A stretch of DNA of 64,000 nucleotides from Nepenthes gracilis (GCA_033239525.1 BSYO01000024.1:3252128-3316127), one strand, 5' to 3'; numbered from the stretch's first letter, positions 1 through 12,460 are shown. The notes: generated by a model not told the origin, from the sequence alone. Translations and numbers: made by a program.

Positions 1-3000
1 TCTACTCTTCTTCTGCATGAGTCAGGGGAAAGATTTTGATTTGCAAAATGCTTATGTTACCAATCCACCCAGCTGGTTGAGACCACCTGCTGCTAGGCGA
101 AAGAGGTCTGAACCGGGTCAAGGGTCTAGCCCTTGCTCAACCAACTATGGAAGGCCCGAGAATCAATCTGCTGGGAAAACAGCACGCGTCGAGGTTCAAC
201 AATCAACATTATGGAATGGGGTTTTGACACCTGTTGTACCCACTCGACAGAAGTCACGAGTCGCAGCTATGAGGCCCATACCGCATACCCATGTTCGTAA
301 AATGATGCCCTTTAAGGCAGGTGAGTTGGATGGTCACGAGGGAGGCCAAATGAAGATCAATATGTCATCATTTCCCTCGACGAAGCAAACTGTCTTGGGA
401 ACAAATCCTGCTCCATATCGGAAATCTTCATCAAACTCTTATCAAGCTAAGCAGATTATATCCTTAAACCCGATACCTCTGAAGAAACATGGTTGTGGAA
501 GGGCACCGATACAATTATGCTCTGAGGTGAGTTTCATGACACTTTAATTTTAACATCTTTTGTAGGAGAGAAGGGGTTGTGATATGATTGAAAATATCTG
601 TATTTGAATCGGTCATGGTTGTATTGGATGATATGTATTTATATTAGATATATTAGCCATTATATTGGCCAAATATTGTGTATAACAATCGATATATCGC
701 TATTACGATAACATATTGCGATATTATCGCGTTATATTAGATGATATCAGTCAAATATTGGATACATTGGCCAATATATCTCGATATATCGCCGATGTAA
801 TAACATATCACAATATTATCATGTTATTGAAAATATTGGTATTAGGGCACCCTGATAAATGTTAGAATATGTTCCTTGAGAATCGCCCTTGTTTTTCTTT
901 CTTGTTTCTGCAAGTTCCATAAAGACTGTGGAAGATCTTCATTAGAACAGATTTGTAGCATCTTGGCATTAATATGATAGTTTTTCTAGAGCACTTTGAG
1001 TTGCAATTGAGAATTATGATTTTACACATTTTGCTCATTTAAAGTTTCATCTTTTATCTTCTGTGAACCTCGAATTGAAAATTTGGAACTCCATTTGTGC
1101 AATAAATTCACTATACTATACCAAACCCAAAAAAGGGGCACAATGTACAAGGCTTCCATAACATAGCTTAGGAAGAGTCAAATGTACATAGCTTACTGTT
1201 TCACTGTAAAAAGATATTTCCTGTTGTGTAATTTCATTGTTGTGTCATAGCTCACCCTCCATAGGCTATTCCAGATGATCGTGACCTTGTGAAAATCCAA
1301 AAATGACTTTTGATTCCAATGTTTTGACACCATGCCTTCACCATTATAAGACTGACTGATCAAAACCATAGCTGCGACTGATGCCTCACTTTAGGAGACT
1401 TTTATTTATCTTTTATATTGAAATATTATTTATTTATTTATTATTTTTGGAAACTTGGAATTGTATACCCTAGCCAATGGATGATGGTCCTTTCTTGTTC
1501 CATGAATAACATACTGGGTTGCCTTTTAGCTGACATTTCTTAATAAGTGTAATTATCTCCAGGAGGAGTTTTTGAAGGATGTGATGCACTTTCTAATCCT
1601 CCGTGGACACACTCGTCTAATTCCTCAAGGTGGACAGGCTGAGTTTCCGGATGCAATTCTCAATTCAAAGAGGCTTGATCTATACAACTTGTATAGAGAG
1701 GTATACTTTCTCAATGCTTTTGGTTCTTTGGGCACAGTACCTTGCCCTAAAAACTAGGTTACAAAATCCCTTTGGCTAGGTATATAAAATAGACCTAGCC
1801 AAAAAAAACCAGTAAGTAGTTAGATAGCTGAGAATTAACTGGCTTTATATGTAGAAACCATCATGATCTTTTTCAATAAACAACCGTTTCCGTGTGGTGT
1901 TCAATAGAAAAAGATTTTCTTTAGAGCAAGAAGTTTAGTCGTTGGCATGTTTGCACTTTCTTTAGAGCAAGAAGTTTAGTCGTTGGTTGGTATGTTTGCT
2001 TCATGCGAAAGCAAATTGGTCCAATCTCAGCTCCTTAGTTTCTGGAAGCGACTACTACTTTCTTCTTTGCACTAGACTTCCTTTGTGGGATTGTAATATT
2101 TGAAATTTCTAACTCAGAAGATAATTTCTTCCTTTATTAGGTTGTGTCAAGAGGAGGCTTTCATGTTGGCAATGGCATCAATTGGAAAGGCCAAGTTTTC
2201 TCAAAGATGCGGAACTACACTGCAACCAATAAGATGACTGTATGCTCGTCACATTGCTTTTATTACTCATATATGATTATAAACATGAAAAATTCCCATG
2301 GGGCATATTGAAGCCTAAGTTCTATGGAAAACTTGAGAATAAAATATCAGCTGATATATATATTGGTATTAGACTCTTCAATATTGATAATTTTCAGTAT
2401 ATGTTGTTATATTAGTGATATATCATGACAGAATGGGTGCTACAACAACATATGTCTGATATATTAGCTAATATTTGCCTCTAGATTCTAATAAAAAAAA
2501 AATTGCAACCGATACGTCAGATGCTGATATGTATCACCTATGGATGAAAATTTTTGGCCAACATAATTGAAAATATCGGGTACATCGATCCATATTAAAA
2601 TATTAGATGATATGTTGTGATATATCGTTGATACGGTAACATATCGTGATTTTGTCGCAAAGCCAAAAAATTTGGTATGGGGGGTTGGATACCAATATAT
2701 ATATCAGCTAATATGATGAATATCAACCATATTTCATTCTACGGTGTTGTTCAATATAGTCGATACTGATACAACCATGACTTATACTAATATTTTCATC
2801 CATATTTCTAGTGGTTAAATTCGAGGAGATTGAGTGTTGTCCATAGTGAATGGTTGATTCTAGAAGGAACACAAATTTAGATGCTAATGTTCATCTGCTT
2901 TAACTTTTTCTTGGATTTAGGGAATATTGGTGTAGAAATCTGGCCAAGCTGAGGGAGGTGCCCCATTGAAGAAGGGACATAGTTAGGTCTGGATATGTCC

Positions 3001-6000
3001 TAGGGGAAATATTTCAATGCTTTGGTCAATACTATAGATGAAAATATTGGTCAATATGTATCAGTATTGAGACTCCTCAATACTGATATTTCATAATATC
3101 GCGATATGTTTTCATATTGGCTGATATAGCCTTATTAACTTATGAATTTTAAATTTTTTTTCTATCCAATATATTTGATACATATATGTATTATTTAATA
3201 TGTTTGATATCGATATAACCATAACTGATACTAATATCAATAGTTATATCCATGGTTAGTATAGATATGGGTATGTGTAACATGAGAAAGAGGGGATAGT
3301 TTGACTAGGGTATTTATAGGCAAATAACATAGAATAAAAAGCAAGATGATAAGATTATGGAAATACCAAGCATTTAATGTGACTGTATTATTTATTCTAG
3401 TTTCTACTTTTTGGTTGACTTAAAAGTTCTCGGATATGTGTTGCTATTGGTATTAGTGGCAACGATTAGTGCTTTGATGATGTAGGGAGGAGGGTGAAAA
3501 TAGAGAGAAGAAGAATAGATGGGTAAAGACAAGAAGTTAGACTAGAGGGGTAGGGACAAGAAAGGGATCAAACCAAAGGGGAGAGAGGAAGGGAAGCACA
3601 ATTGCTCAATTACAATCAATTTTTCAAATACTCATTCATTCATTCATTCCAATTAAATGTCCTAGGGATCCTTATATAGAGAATCCGATGTGAAAGAAAA
3701 TTGGAAACAAAATCATAATCAAATAATTAAAAAAGTGAAAAGGAAATCAAATAAAATCAAATAAATGAAAATAAAATCACAACTAATTTGGAAGGCAAAT
3801 AAAAGCGAGTCTTCATATTTGGAAGGCAAATAAAAGTGAATATTTGTCTTGGATGTCCGCATCATTTGATGCATGAATGAAAATATTAGCATTGGTAATA
3901 GTTTCTGTAGTGGCCATATTGGCCACAAAATATTGTTTTGCGAGTGGGAATGTGGCAGGAATATATATGTCAATATCAGTCGATATATTGCGAATATTGC
4001 TAAAACATTAACATATCTCGATTTTGTCGTAGAATTGAGAATTGTTTATATTGATAGCGCTTAATACGGATATTTATTAGCCAATATCTTGCACGTTGAC
4101 TGATATTTGATATATTTGTCTGATATTTTGCTCCATGCTGTGATATCGATATTGTTAGTGAGCTGTGAAGCCCTTTGATTATGTAAAGGCATTATTGATT
4201 TCCTTCTTGATGAATTCAAAAGATAATTTGCTGTCGTGGGATATATGCTTAGTTTTTGGCATGCAACGACTTTCCAGTTTTAATAGTCTTGTTCTTGTTG
4301 CCAAGGACACCGGATGCAACCTAGACTCTTTACTTTTAGGGTTTGTTTAGATTAAATGCAAGAAAATTAATGAGAAAAATATCAAAATGAAATAAAATGA
4401 AAAGAAAATCATTTTTGTTAAATATGAATATTGTGATATATATTTTTCTTCATATTTTTTCCTTATGAGTTTTTATACAATCTAAGTTTGGAAAAATATT
4501 TTTCTTCAATTTTCTTTTCCTTTCCGTTCCTTCAAAATTTTCTAAATCGAAACAAACCCTAAGGGTGTATTTGGTTCTAAGAAAATGAGAAGAAAAGGAA
4601 ACTAGTATGAAAAAATGAAAGGAAAAAAATAAAAGTATTTTTTCTTTGTTTGGATGTTATGAAAATTTATATTTGAAAAAAAATAAATTTTCCGGAGAAT
4701 ATACTTGTTTGGTTACTAAGGAATATCTGAAAAGAATAAAAGTATATATCTTTAATATGTCAATAAGCTCATTTTGATCGCTATTTTATGTGCTCATTCG
4801 AACCGTTTTAATTTTTTATCCCACACTCAGGATCCATTACAAGAAGAACGGGAGAAAATAGTAGAGGAGTTGAGAAGATATGAAGAGAGCAAAGGAGAGG
4901 AGTGTTTTGAAGAAAGTTTGGATGGCTAATTGTAAGGGGCAGGGTTTGGATCCAATTTGTTTGGAAAATTAAACAAGTGACCCGGTTTCTTTCTTTTAGT
5001 ATTTTTTAATGTCATCTTGTTTTTAAATGGAAAGTAATTTTCTATAAAACATGACACTTTGACGCATATTTCCTTACTATTTCTATTTCTTCCATAAAAT
5101 TTTTCATCCAATCAAAATACCAAAAGATATTTTCTTTTATTTTTTTTTTTTCAAAACCTTCACATTTTCTTTGAACCAGACCTTAAGTGTACTTCTAAGG
5201 GTATATTCAATTCCAAGAAAACTTGAAGGAAAAAAAAATGTAATGGAAAATATTTTTTTTATTTGGTTTGCAGTGAAATTTACAAAGAAATATAATGGAA
5301 ATGTAAAGAATAATGTTAGGGTTTGTAACATTTTTCTCTTTGTTTTCCATTGACAACCAAAAAAGTTTTTTTAGAGAATCGGTATCTGCCAGGCTAATAT
5401 AGGTTGATATGTTAACTAAATATTGGGTATCGATAAATCAGTCAAATGTTGTGATTTTGTCACAATTTCATGAATTTTTAAGTGATATTTTATATATTAG
5501 CTGATATTTCATTCCACGACTTGCCTTAATAAAAGAAAGATTTCTTAGTTATCATCCGTGCATATATTTGACCTTTCAAGTTTTCATTTTTTGGGTTTGC
5601 ATATTCGGAATCACTATGTCATTTTACTCAGTGATTTTCACATCATGTAAACTTGTTTGACTTGTTTTATTCTTGTGTTTTTGTGTTGTCCATGGATGAA
5701 ATTATTGGTATAAGCCACTGTCGTATCGAGCGATACATATTCATATCGGATGCAACCTTTTTATGAATCGGAACTTGGTGACACATTAGCTGATATTTTG
5801 AATATTGGCAAACATGTGTCCAATACGACATATCACAATTTTATTATGATATTATGAAGTATTGGTATTAGCCTATGTTTCATTCTATGGTGTAGTCTGC
5901 TGTTCTTGTTTTCATTGTTACCTAATCTTGTCCAAACCAATTCTCTGTGATTTTTACATCAATAGAAAACTTGTTTGAACTTATTCTTTTGTTTATGTGT

Positions 6001-7541
6001 TGTATATGGATGAAATTATCAGTATCAGTTGCTATCGCATTGAGCTATACGGATAAGAATTGGACACAACTTTTTTTTTTCTTGAATCGGTACCTAGGGA
6101 AATAATAGTCAATATTTTTAATAATGACCGATATATATCTGATACAATGACATATCGTAATTTTATTACGGTATCAGGAAATATCGGTACCAACCTATGT
6201 TTCATTCCATGGTGTAGTCAAATCATTATTTTTGTTATTGCTCCCCTAATCTTGTCCAAACTGTTATAATCTCCTATGTTTTGATGATAATCCCCTAATC
6301 TTCTCTTCGACTAGTTAATAATGCAATTATTTTAGTTGTTTTGATGATTATATTAATTTGATGATGAAATTCTTTGTTTTTTTCCCCATATGTTAGGTGT
6401 CGGGAACACCGCTTAAAAGACATTACGAGACTTATCTCTTAGAATATGAATTAGCCCACGATGATGTTGATGGAGAATGCTGCTTGCTATGTCACAGGTT
6501 TGCGCATAGAAAACCTTTAATTGGAATTGTAAGTCATATGGTTGTGATTTACATGTATTTTAATACCTATGTTCCTTGTACCTTTAAGCAGTAGCACGGC
6601 GGGCGATTGGGTGAATTGTGGTATATGTGGGGAGTGGGCCCATTTCGGCTGTGATAGACGGCAAGGTCTTGGCGCCTTCAAGGTAAAACTGAAGTGTATT
6701 GAATGATATTAGTTCATTAAGTCTTGTTATACTTATAACTCATCTAAGATCTAGCATTTTTTTGAATTAAAAAAAAAAAAAACTCACATTTATCACAAAT
6801 ATTAGATTTGGGACAACATTTGGAAAAAGGATAAGGTAAAAATAATATAGGTTTTTACCTTATAAATAGTAAATTAGTTACAACATGAAATTTGTACCTT
6901 AAAAATGCGGAAAATACCTTATTTTTCTACTCTGCAATTGATAAATGTTGTTCTGAATGTCATTTTATGATAAATGGACGTTCTTTTAATGAAAATATAA
7001 GGTTGCAGATGGATTGTAAGATTAGTATTTCTCAAGTTTAAAATTACGTTTTAGTTTAAAAGGAGAGTTTTTGTTTTTTTTGGTTTTTAATTTACCTTTT
7101 GAAATGTAGTATTGCAAGCTTCACAGATAGCTGATTGAGCTATTTCTGTTTATTCATCTCTTTCGTTTTCCTTGTGTCGAGTTCCACCAATTTGGGAGCT
7201 GGAAGCTGTTAGAATCTTTCTACGTTTTCAATGGAGAGGATTTCAACTTGACAACATGGACGGCTAGAATTATAAGATTCGTTAAACATATTTTAATTTG
7301 TTATTATTATTATATTGTCTGTCTAAATTGCCTCAATAAAGTCGTCATATCTTGAGTTCTCGATCCTCAGTTGTGTGCTATCGTCGAGGTCTCATTATTT
7401 CCTATGATCTTGCAGGATTATGCGAAAACTGACGGGTTAGAATACATATGCCCACATTGCAGCGTGATGAATTTCAAAAAGAAGTTGCCAAAACCCTCAA
7501 ACGGGTTCTCGGATGGGTTTGCATTCTCTCGACCCGTGTGA
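1..7541 (+). CDS. ARID4: ARID-PHD chromatin protein, 3' part of gene (5' end outside window)
   Basis: Six exons read through in one frame: about 2-526, 1563-1700, 2141-2239, 6397-6497, 6592-6682 and 7416-7541 (TGA at 7539-7541). All introns are GT-AG and every junction is phase-compatible, giving about 359 residues here. The first exon is a low-complexity basic region (PPAARRKR). Exons 2-4 encode an ARID/BRIGHT DNA-binding domain: FLKDVMHFLILRGHTRL, then NLYREVVSRGGFHVGNGI, then PLKRHYETYLLEYE. Exons 4-6 encode a C-terminal PHD-type zinc finger (CCLLCHR, WVNCGICGEWAHFGCD, YICPHCS) that is split across exon borders. This order matches the plant ARID-PHD protein catalogued as ARID4 in Arabidopsis; as I recall it, also called ARID5 and placed in an ISWI remodelling complex that reads H3K4me3. 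The domain assignment is secure; paralogue identity and complex membership are inference. No frame damage is seen. The start lies upstream of base 1. Confidence 0.88.
596..852. repeat. AT-rich ATATCG-palindrome repeat, copy in ARID intron 1
   Basis: Dense run of CGATATATCG, ATATTGG, CGATATTATCG and similar words in ARID intron 1. The same vocabulary recurs at 2290-2806, 3030-3256, 3869-4160, 5385-5520, 5690-5890, 6003-6212, 12210-12460 and 17735-17870. It is not a simple microsatellite, because the words recur in a similar order: opening near GAAAATAT, then CGATATATCG, then ATATCACAAT or ATATCGTAAT, then ATTGGTATTA. Confidence 0.6.
2290..2806. repeat. ATATCG-palindrome repeat, one or two copies in ARID intron 3
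   Basis: Second occurrence of the family. The better-defined copy runs from CTATGGATGAAAAT near 2537 to ATTTTCATCCATA near 2806, so its ends are inverted relative to each other. The stretch before it (2290-2510) shows the same words without clear ends. Confidence 0.55.
3030..3256. repeat. ATATCG-palindrome repeat, ARID intron 3
   Basis: Begins with TATAGATGAAAATATTGG and ends near ATATCCATGG. The interior has ATATCGCGATATG and GATATCGATATAACC. Same family as 5690-5890. Confidence 0.5.
3869..4160. repeat. ATATCG-palindrome repeat, ARID intron 3
   Basis: Begins with GCATGAATGAAAATATTAG and ends near TGCTCCATGC. The interior has CAGTCGATATATTGCG and ATATCTCGATTTTGTCG, the positional equivalents of words in the other copies. 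Confidence 0.5.
4338..4562. mobile_element. Possible MITE with AGGGTTTGTTT inverted ends
   Basis: Opens with AGGGTTTGTTTAGATT and closes with AATCGAAACAAACCCT, an almost perfect terminal inverted repeat about 225 bp apart. The A/T-rich interior (GAAAAATATTTTTC and similar) has no ORF. The size, ends and location in an intron fit a hAT-like MITE, but I could not find a clean 8-bp target duplication because a second element abuts the right end. Confidence 0.5.
4561..5185. mobile_element. Possible second MITE (GGGTGTATTTGGTTC ends)
   Basis: Starts AAGGGTGTATTTGGTTCTAAG and ends with CATTTTCTTTGAACCAGACCTTAAG, imperfectly inverted relative to the start. The TIR style (GGGTGTATTTGGTT) is common in plant hAT MITEs. 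A third similar start (TAAGGGTATATTCAATTCC) follows at about 5204, suggesting a cluster. No coding capacity. Boundaries approximate. Confidence 0.4.
5630..6265 (+). repeat. Tandem duplication, about 316-bp unit, holding two ATATCG repeats
   Basis: Two neighbouring units share their order of landmarks: GTGATTTT(T/C)ACATCA, AAACTTGTTTGA, TGTGTTGT, ATGGATGAAATTAT, the ATATCG core (5690-5890 and 6003-6212), TTTCATTC(T/C)ATGGTGTAGT, then CCTAATCTTGTCCAAAC. They are offset by about 316 bp and clearly diverged, so the duplication is not recent. The core copies are the best-bounded members of the family: CCATGGATGAAA at the left of the first and TTTCATTCCATGG at the right of the second. Confidence 0.6.
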
Positions 7542-9832
7542 CCTGTGGCTTCTAATTTCTTTTCCGCTCTGGTCAGGTTAGCTAGAAATTATTTCAATTA
7601 TTTACAAGGTTTTTTGGGTTAGTTTTTTTTTTTCTCCCTTTGCTCAAAATGGGGTGGAAATAGTTGTTCATTTAGGAGGATCCCATTCAACATCTGGTAG
7701 AAAAAAGGTGGTTTAGGCTCGGAACAGAAATGTTCTGCTATGGTTTTTCTAAATATTAGACTTTTATATCAGCCTAATGGTTGAGATTGTATTAGAAGTG
7801 ATAGAGTCTAGATTGAGACAATATTTTTTGTTTTTTAAAGATAAATATCAACCCTTGAGGGGATAAGTAATCTTAATATTTGGATGATCATAACAGAACC
7901 CAGAACAAAGCGTTTGAAAGAAAGTGTTAGCGAAAACATGAAGCTCGGGTTCTTTTGGCCTTCTTCCTTCCGAACTTTGAAAATTCTTGGTATCCTCAGA
8001 ATGGGAGGGAGATGGATGGGGCATTCTAATACTTATACGGTTTACTTGAAAAAGAGAGATTCAGTGTACGATATTTAGTATAAGATACGAGTTAAGGAAG
8101 GCGACAATCAACGCCTATTGTTGTCTTTGTGCACTTATGTAGTTAATGCTATGAAGCATATGTTGTAAAGTTCTTTGTAACCAATTTTATCATCTTTAGT
8201 GAACTTGTCATTGAGAATTATCTCCTCCTCTTTAATGTTATGTTTCAAAACCCTCTTCCCCCCTTTCGTCGATGGACACCTATTTAGTCTGAGTGGAACT
8301 TGAATCGATAGCATGGGAGCCAAATCAAACCTAGAAATGATACCGATCAGATTTCAATCACAGGATTCAATATTTTGTCACTACATATGGAATCATTTCT
8401 TGTCCCATGGTACAAATATAGTGAAATATACAAAATAGGCACAAATTATTAGAATATCAAAAATACATCATCAATGGATATACTAACCAATTATCTCAAG
8501 ATGAATGGCTGGAGTGACTTCGAATTTGTTCAAATAATCCCAGTAGTGAATATTAGAAAGCAAATCAGATTACTCTCGTTAAGTTTTCAGGGTCATCAAA
8601 GTATTTTTTTTTTCTATATCATATTCTCTTTGATATGTCATTCTTTTTTACAAAATTGGTTTATGCAGTCTTCTAGATCCTAATAATATCCAATTATTGA
8701 ACTGTTATTGATAAAAGATAATTACTTAGTTTAGATCTTCACTCAAAATGTTCCTTGACCCGCTAACTTTCAGCTCCTCGTCAGGCTGCAACTATGCGCT
8801 CCTTCGAATCTCGTTGTCTAGACCTTCATTAGGCACCCATCTTAATATTAAATGGGTTATTGTCCGTTTTTTTTCTTTTTCTTATGATGGTGAGATCCGG
8901 CTAAAGATATTGTAGACGCAATGGGTTTTTTGAGATCTAATGGCATTTGGACAAATCCATGCTTCTTTTGAAATGGAAGTTCCCTGGGTGGTTTAATTTG
9001 AGGAGAAATCAACAGTCTGATTCCTACTTTCTCAGAGGAAAAAGCTCTTCATAATCGTCGTGCTCCTAATGATCGATTCACTGTTAAAGTGGCTGAGTTG
9101 TGAAGTTTGATCTTTGGAAAACCTAGTTCTGAAGTTTTTCATAGTAACTGATACATCAATAGCTGAATTTAAGATACATTTTGGAAAAAAAGTTACATAG
9201 AACTTACATTGAAGAAAAGCATACCAAAGGTTTTTATAGGAATCCTTTTAGTCTATTATAAGGTTTTCATTAACTAAGGAGCATCACGAAACTTGAAACT
9301 TGAAACAGTCACATGATCGAAGCCTAAATGGCTATTTAATACAGCAGGTTCTCAATGCACATAATTATTATGCCATGTCCCGATGTAGCCCTCTATTTTT
9401 CATTATCCTCCGTACTCTTTAGGGTGATTATTTCATCTTGGTAATTTAAATAATGAAGATGATAACGGCTCTAAATGTGTTGAATCTATTCTATAAGATT
9501 AGCCATTTGGGTTACGAGGATGAAATTTTATCCGATAAAAAAAAGTGAGAAAATATTAAAATGAAAGAACTCTAATAAACATTCCATTGGTGAAATTCGA
9601 AGCATTAAGGCATATAAAATCGTGATTTGAGATGAGCTCTTCTATTCCCAATACAAAAAGAATTAAAATTTGTCCTCTGTTTCCAACCCTAATTCCACAC
9701 TGTAATTAATTGTGACAGAGCAAATTCTGTGAAATACGAGGAGACATCAGAATTATAGGCGCTGTACGTTATCAGAAATTCTCCATAAAATCCCCCATAG
9801 ATGCTGAGGAGTGAGAACTAAGAGTTCCATCA
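7542..9832. other. ARID gene 3' UTR and intergenic DNA
   Basis: No supported gene. The first few hundred bases are probably the ARID 3' UTR; I cannot fix the poly(A) site. The remainder is AT-rich with several poly-T runs (7623, 8599, 8870). The short ORFs at 7884-8078 and 8474-8683 show no recognisable domain. The last about 130 bases (9700-9832) are presumably the 5' UTR/promoter of the RBR fragment; I see no convincing TATA box there. Confidence 0.5.
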
Positions 9833-10517
9833 ATGGAGGATGAATTTGTTGATGAATTCTACTTCTCAGCCCTTCACGATTATGACGAGCTCTTCCCCAT
9901 CTCCGACGAGAAATATGCTGAAGAATTGCAGCTTCAAGAAGCCCTCATTTCCTCTGTCAACAGTTCTTCTCCCAGAAGGGAAGGATCCACCGCTGATTTA
10001 GAAACAGAGTACATGACCGCCATTGAAACAGTGAGTTCAAAGAAACGGGTGGGGTGGGAACATGGTGAATCGTCTCAAGGCTTCTGCTCCATATGCATGG
10101 ACGCTAAACCAATCAATGAGTTCATTAACGGAAGCAAGAGCTGCAACCATTCGTTCTGCGAAGAATGCATGGCGAAATACATAGCAGGTAAAATACAAGA
10201 GAACATATCGATGGTCGAGTGCCCTAATGAGGGTTGCAAAGAGGAATTAGAACCCCAAAATTGTAGGGACATCTTGCCAAAAGAGGTGTTTTCTAGGTGG
10301 TCTGATGTACTCAGGGAGTCGGTTATTGTCGGGTCTGAGAATTTTGCTCGGAGTAGGGTTTCCTGGCACAGCGGCACGGCGTGCGAGGAATTTCAGAGTT
10401 CGGTGGAAGGTGATTTAATGGCGGAGAACCTTGCCAAGGATTTGAGTGGTTGATGAAATGCCCTAATTACGGGTATTACGTGGAAAAGACTCAGGGCTGT
10501 CAGCACATCACAAGCAG
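9833..10517 (+). pseudogene. RING-between-RING (RBR) E3 ubiquitin ligase fragment, IBR damaged
   Basis: ATG at 9833 (context CATCAATGG) opens 206 codons. Residues about 85-135 form a complete RING1: CSIC, SCNHSFCEEC, and ECPNEGC. The next domain should be an IBR of roughly 40 residues plus the motif CxxCxVxWHxGxxCEEF. Here SVIVGSE runs straight into NFARSRVSWHSGTACEEF, so the first half of the IBR and its metal-binding cysteines are missing. At about 10443 a one-base loss (GATTTGAGTGG where GATTTGGAGTGG is expected) gives stop TGA. The shifted frame then still reads a recognisable WLMKCPNYGYYVEKTQGCQHIT, with cysteines changed to Y and S, up to a plausible donor at 10518. The RING2 exon was not found downstream. 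RBR enzymes pass ubiquitin through a RING2 cysteine, so this copy should be inactive. A sequencing error could explain the single-base loss but not the in-frame IBR deletion. Confidence 0.78.
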
Positions 10518-11299
10518 GTTAACGCCTCTCGCCTCCCCCACAGATATTTTTATTTTATTTTTAAAAATATTTATTAATGATTTTCTAAATATTTTTAAAT
10601 AATATAATATTTTATTTATCTATTTTAATAAAATATAAATAAAAAATTAAAATAATATAATATCTTACCTATTTATTTTACAATATGCATGTTGTTTTGA
10701 TTTGGACTGCTACACAATTTTAATTTTAATCTCAATAGTCTACAATTTATGTAGTCAATTCAATATATCATATATGTATATAAAGTAAATAAATAATAAT
10801 ACTAAATAACATCACAAATACATTATAATATAATGTAATAAATGCAGTAAAAATATACAATTAAAAATAATCAATAGCATGACTGATAAAAAATTAAAAT
10901 TTAACAAATAAAACACCTAAATATTAAATTTAAATTTAATTTACCATACTCTAATGTTAAATTATCCAATTAATTGATAACATGAATAGCAATAAGATGC
11001 ATATAATTATAAATCTTTTATTTTGATATGTTGATTCCTAACTTGTCAATTGAAACAATGTGGGGTCCTTATGCGCCAAAATGATCACAAATTTAGTAAT
11101 GTCTAATTTTTATTTATGAATTATGATATCATCTTAGTAATTTTAACATAATTTAAAAATAATTACATAATAAATTTTTAAAGAAAAATTAAATTTCAAA
11201 ATCAGGCCCGGCATCTGATGTGCACTTATGCATTTCTGCGTAAGAATCGTATGCCTAATGTGTGCCTCTGTGATGTTCTTACATGTTTGGGACAAATTG
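10518..11299. other. AT-rich noncoding DNA after RBR fragment
   Basis: Very AT-rich (TAAATAATATAATATTTTA style), beginning at the RBR donor site and ending at the assembly gap. If the gene were complete, this would be its intron. I see no exon-like GC rise and no zinc-binding cysteine pattern in any frame. Confidence 0.5.
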
Positions 11300-11399
11300 N
11301 NNNNNNNNNNNNNNNNNNNNNNNNNNNNNNNNNNNNNNNNNNNNNNNNNNNNNNNNNNNNNNNNNNNNNNNNNNNNNNNNNNNNNNNNNNNNNNNNNNN
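11300..11399. other. Assembly gap (100 N)
   Basis: Exactly 100 N, the usual placeholder for a gap of unknown length. The true distance between the RBR and GDSL fragments, and possibly missing RBR exons, are therefore unknown. Confidence 0.97.
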
Positions 11400-12209
11400 T
11401 TTTTTCTTCACGGAATGACTTTTTATAATTTAAATTCTTTGAGCTCTAAACTATAATATCAATAAATAAATAATATATATTATAAATAGGAAAATGCCAA
11501 TAGTACAAATGTGTATATATATATATATATATGACAGTAGCTGAACAGCTGCAACAGGAGCAAACTAAGATTAATGGCTACATAAAATCTACCAAAAAAC
11601 AAAAAAAAACTAAGAATTAATTGATATACATTAGGGCTACATAAGGTCATAGAGTTGCTTGAAATTGTATGGCCCAACAATATCTGACTTTCCCTTCCAC
11701 ATTAGCTTGGCCAACTGCAATTGCAAGCCTCTGGTGTGACCGTCGAACCACACAAATTTTCCGGATTATTGCATACCTCGATCGTGCCTCTACTTCTTCC
11801 TCCACAATTCGGTTGTACCGCCATAAAGACGGCGATGTCCATTAAGAAAACCTACGGTGTACATGTAATCACAAAATAATCATAACACACATAAGGAGCG
11901 CTCTATGGAAAAAAGTTGTATTATCCGTGACAAAATCTCTGTTGCTAAAATCTTTAATCTCTAAATAGAATGTAAGGTTTGCTGTTGATTCATTGAGTCA
12001 TTCCAGTTAAATGATATATAAGCACACAATGGGTTAGAAAGAAGGAAGAAAAACCTAAACTTGATGCAATCCACGCGTCGAGCGAGGAGTTGATAGGGTT
12101 TTACATTTTGACGAGTTTTAGATTGAATTTGGTCCGAAACTAGAATTGGGTTTTGATGTTTTTCGTGCTCCATACTCATATGTCACTAAAGTCCACCCAA
12201 ACAGTATTT

Positions 12210-12460
12210 GTAAGTATATGACATGGATAAAAGTATTAATATTTGTATAAGTATAATCTATATCAATTAAATATATTAAATAATATATTTTTGGATTCTG
12301 ATATATTAAAAAAATAAAACTAAGGAAGCACTACAAGTCGACAAGTATATATCGTTGATAGATATTTGTCAAATATCAAATATCTATCGGTTATAATATA
12401 TACCTATCATATATCATAATTTTATCGTAATATTAAAAAATATCGAATACCGTTCGATAT
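12210..12460. repeat. ATATCG-palindrome repeat inside GDSL intron
   Basis: Opens with ATGACATGGATAAAAGTATT and continues with TATATCGTTGATAG, ATATCTATCGG, CATATATCATAATTTTATCG, ending near GTTCGATATTTGGATGAG. Same family as the copies in the ARID introns. Confidence 0.5.

Noticed and set aside
11218..11428. ORFs spanning the N run
   Set aside because: The middle is 100 unknown bases; the open frames are an artefact of the gap.
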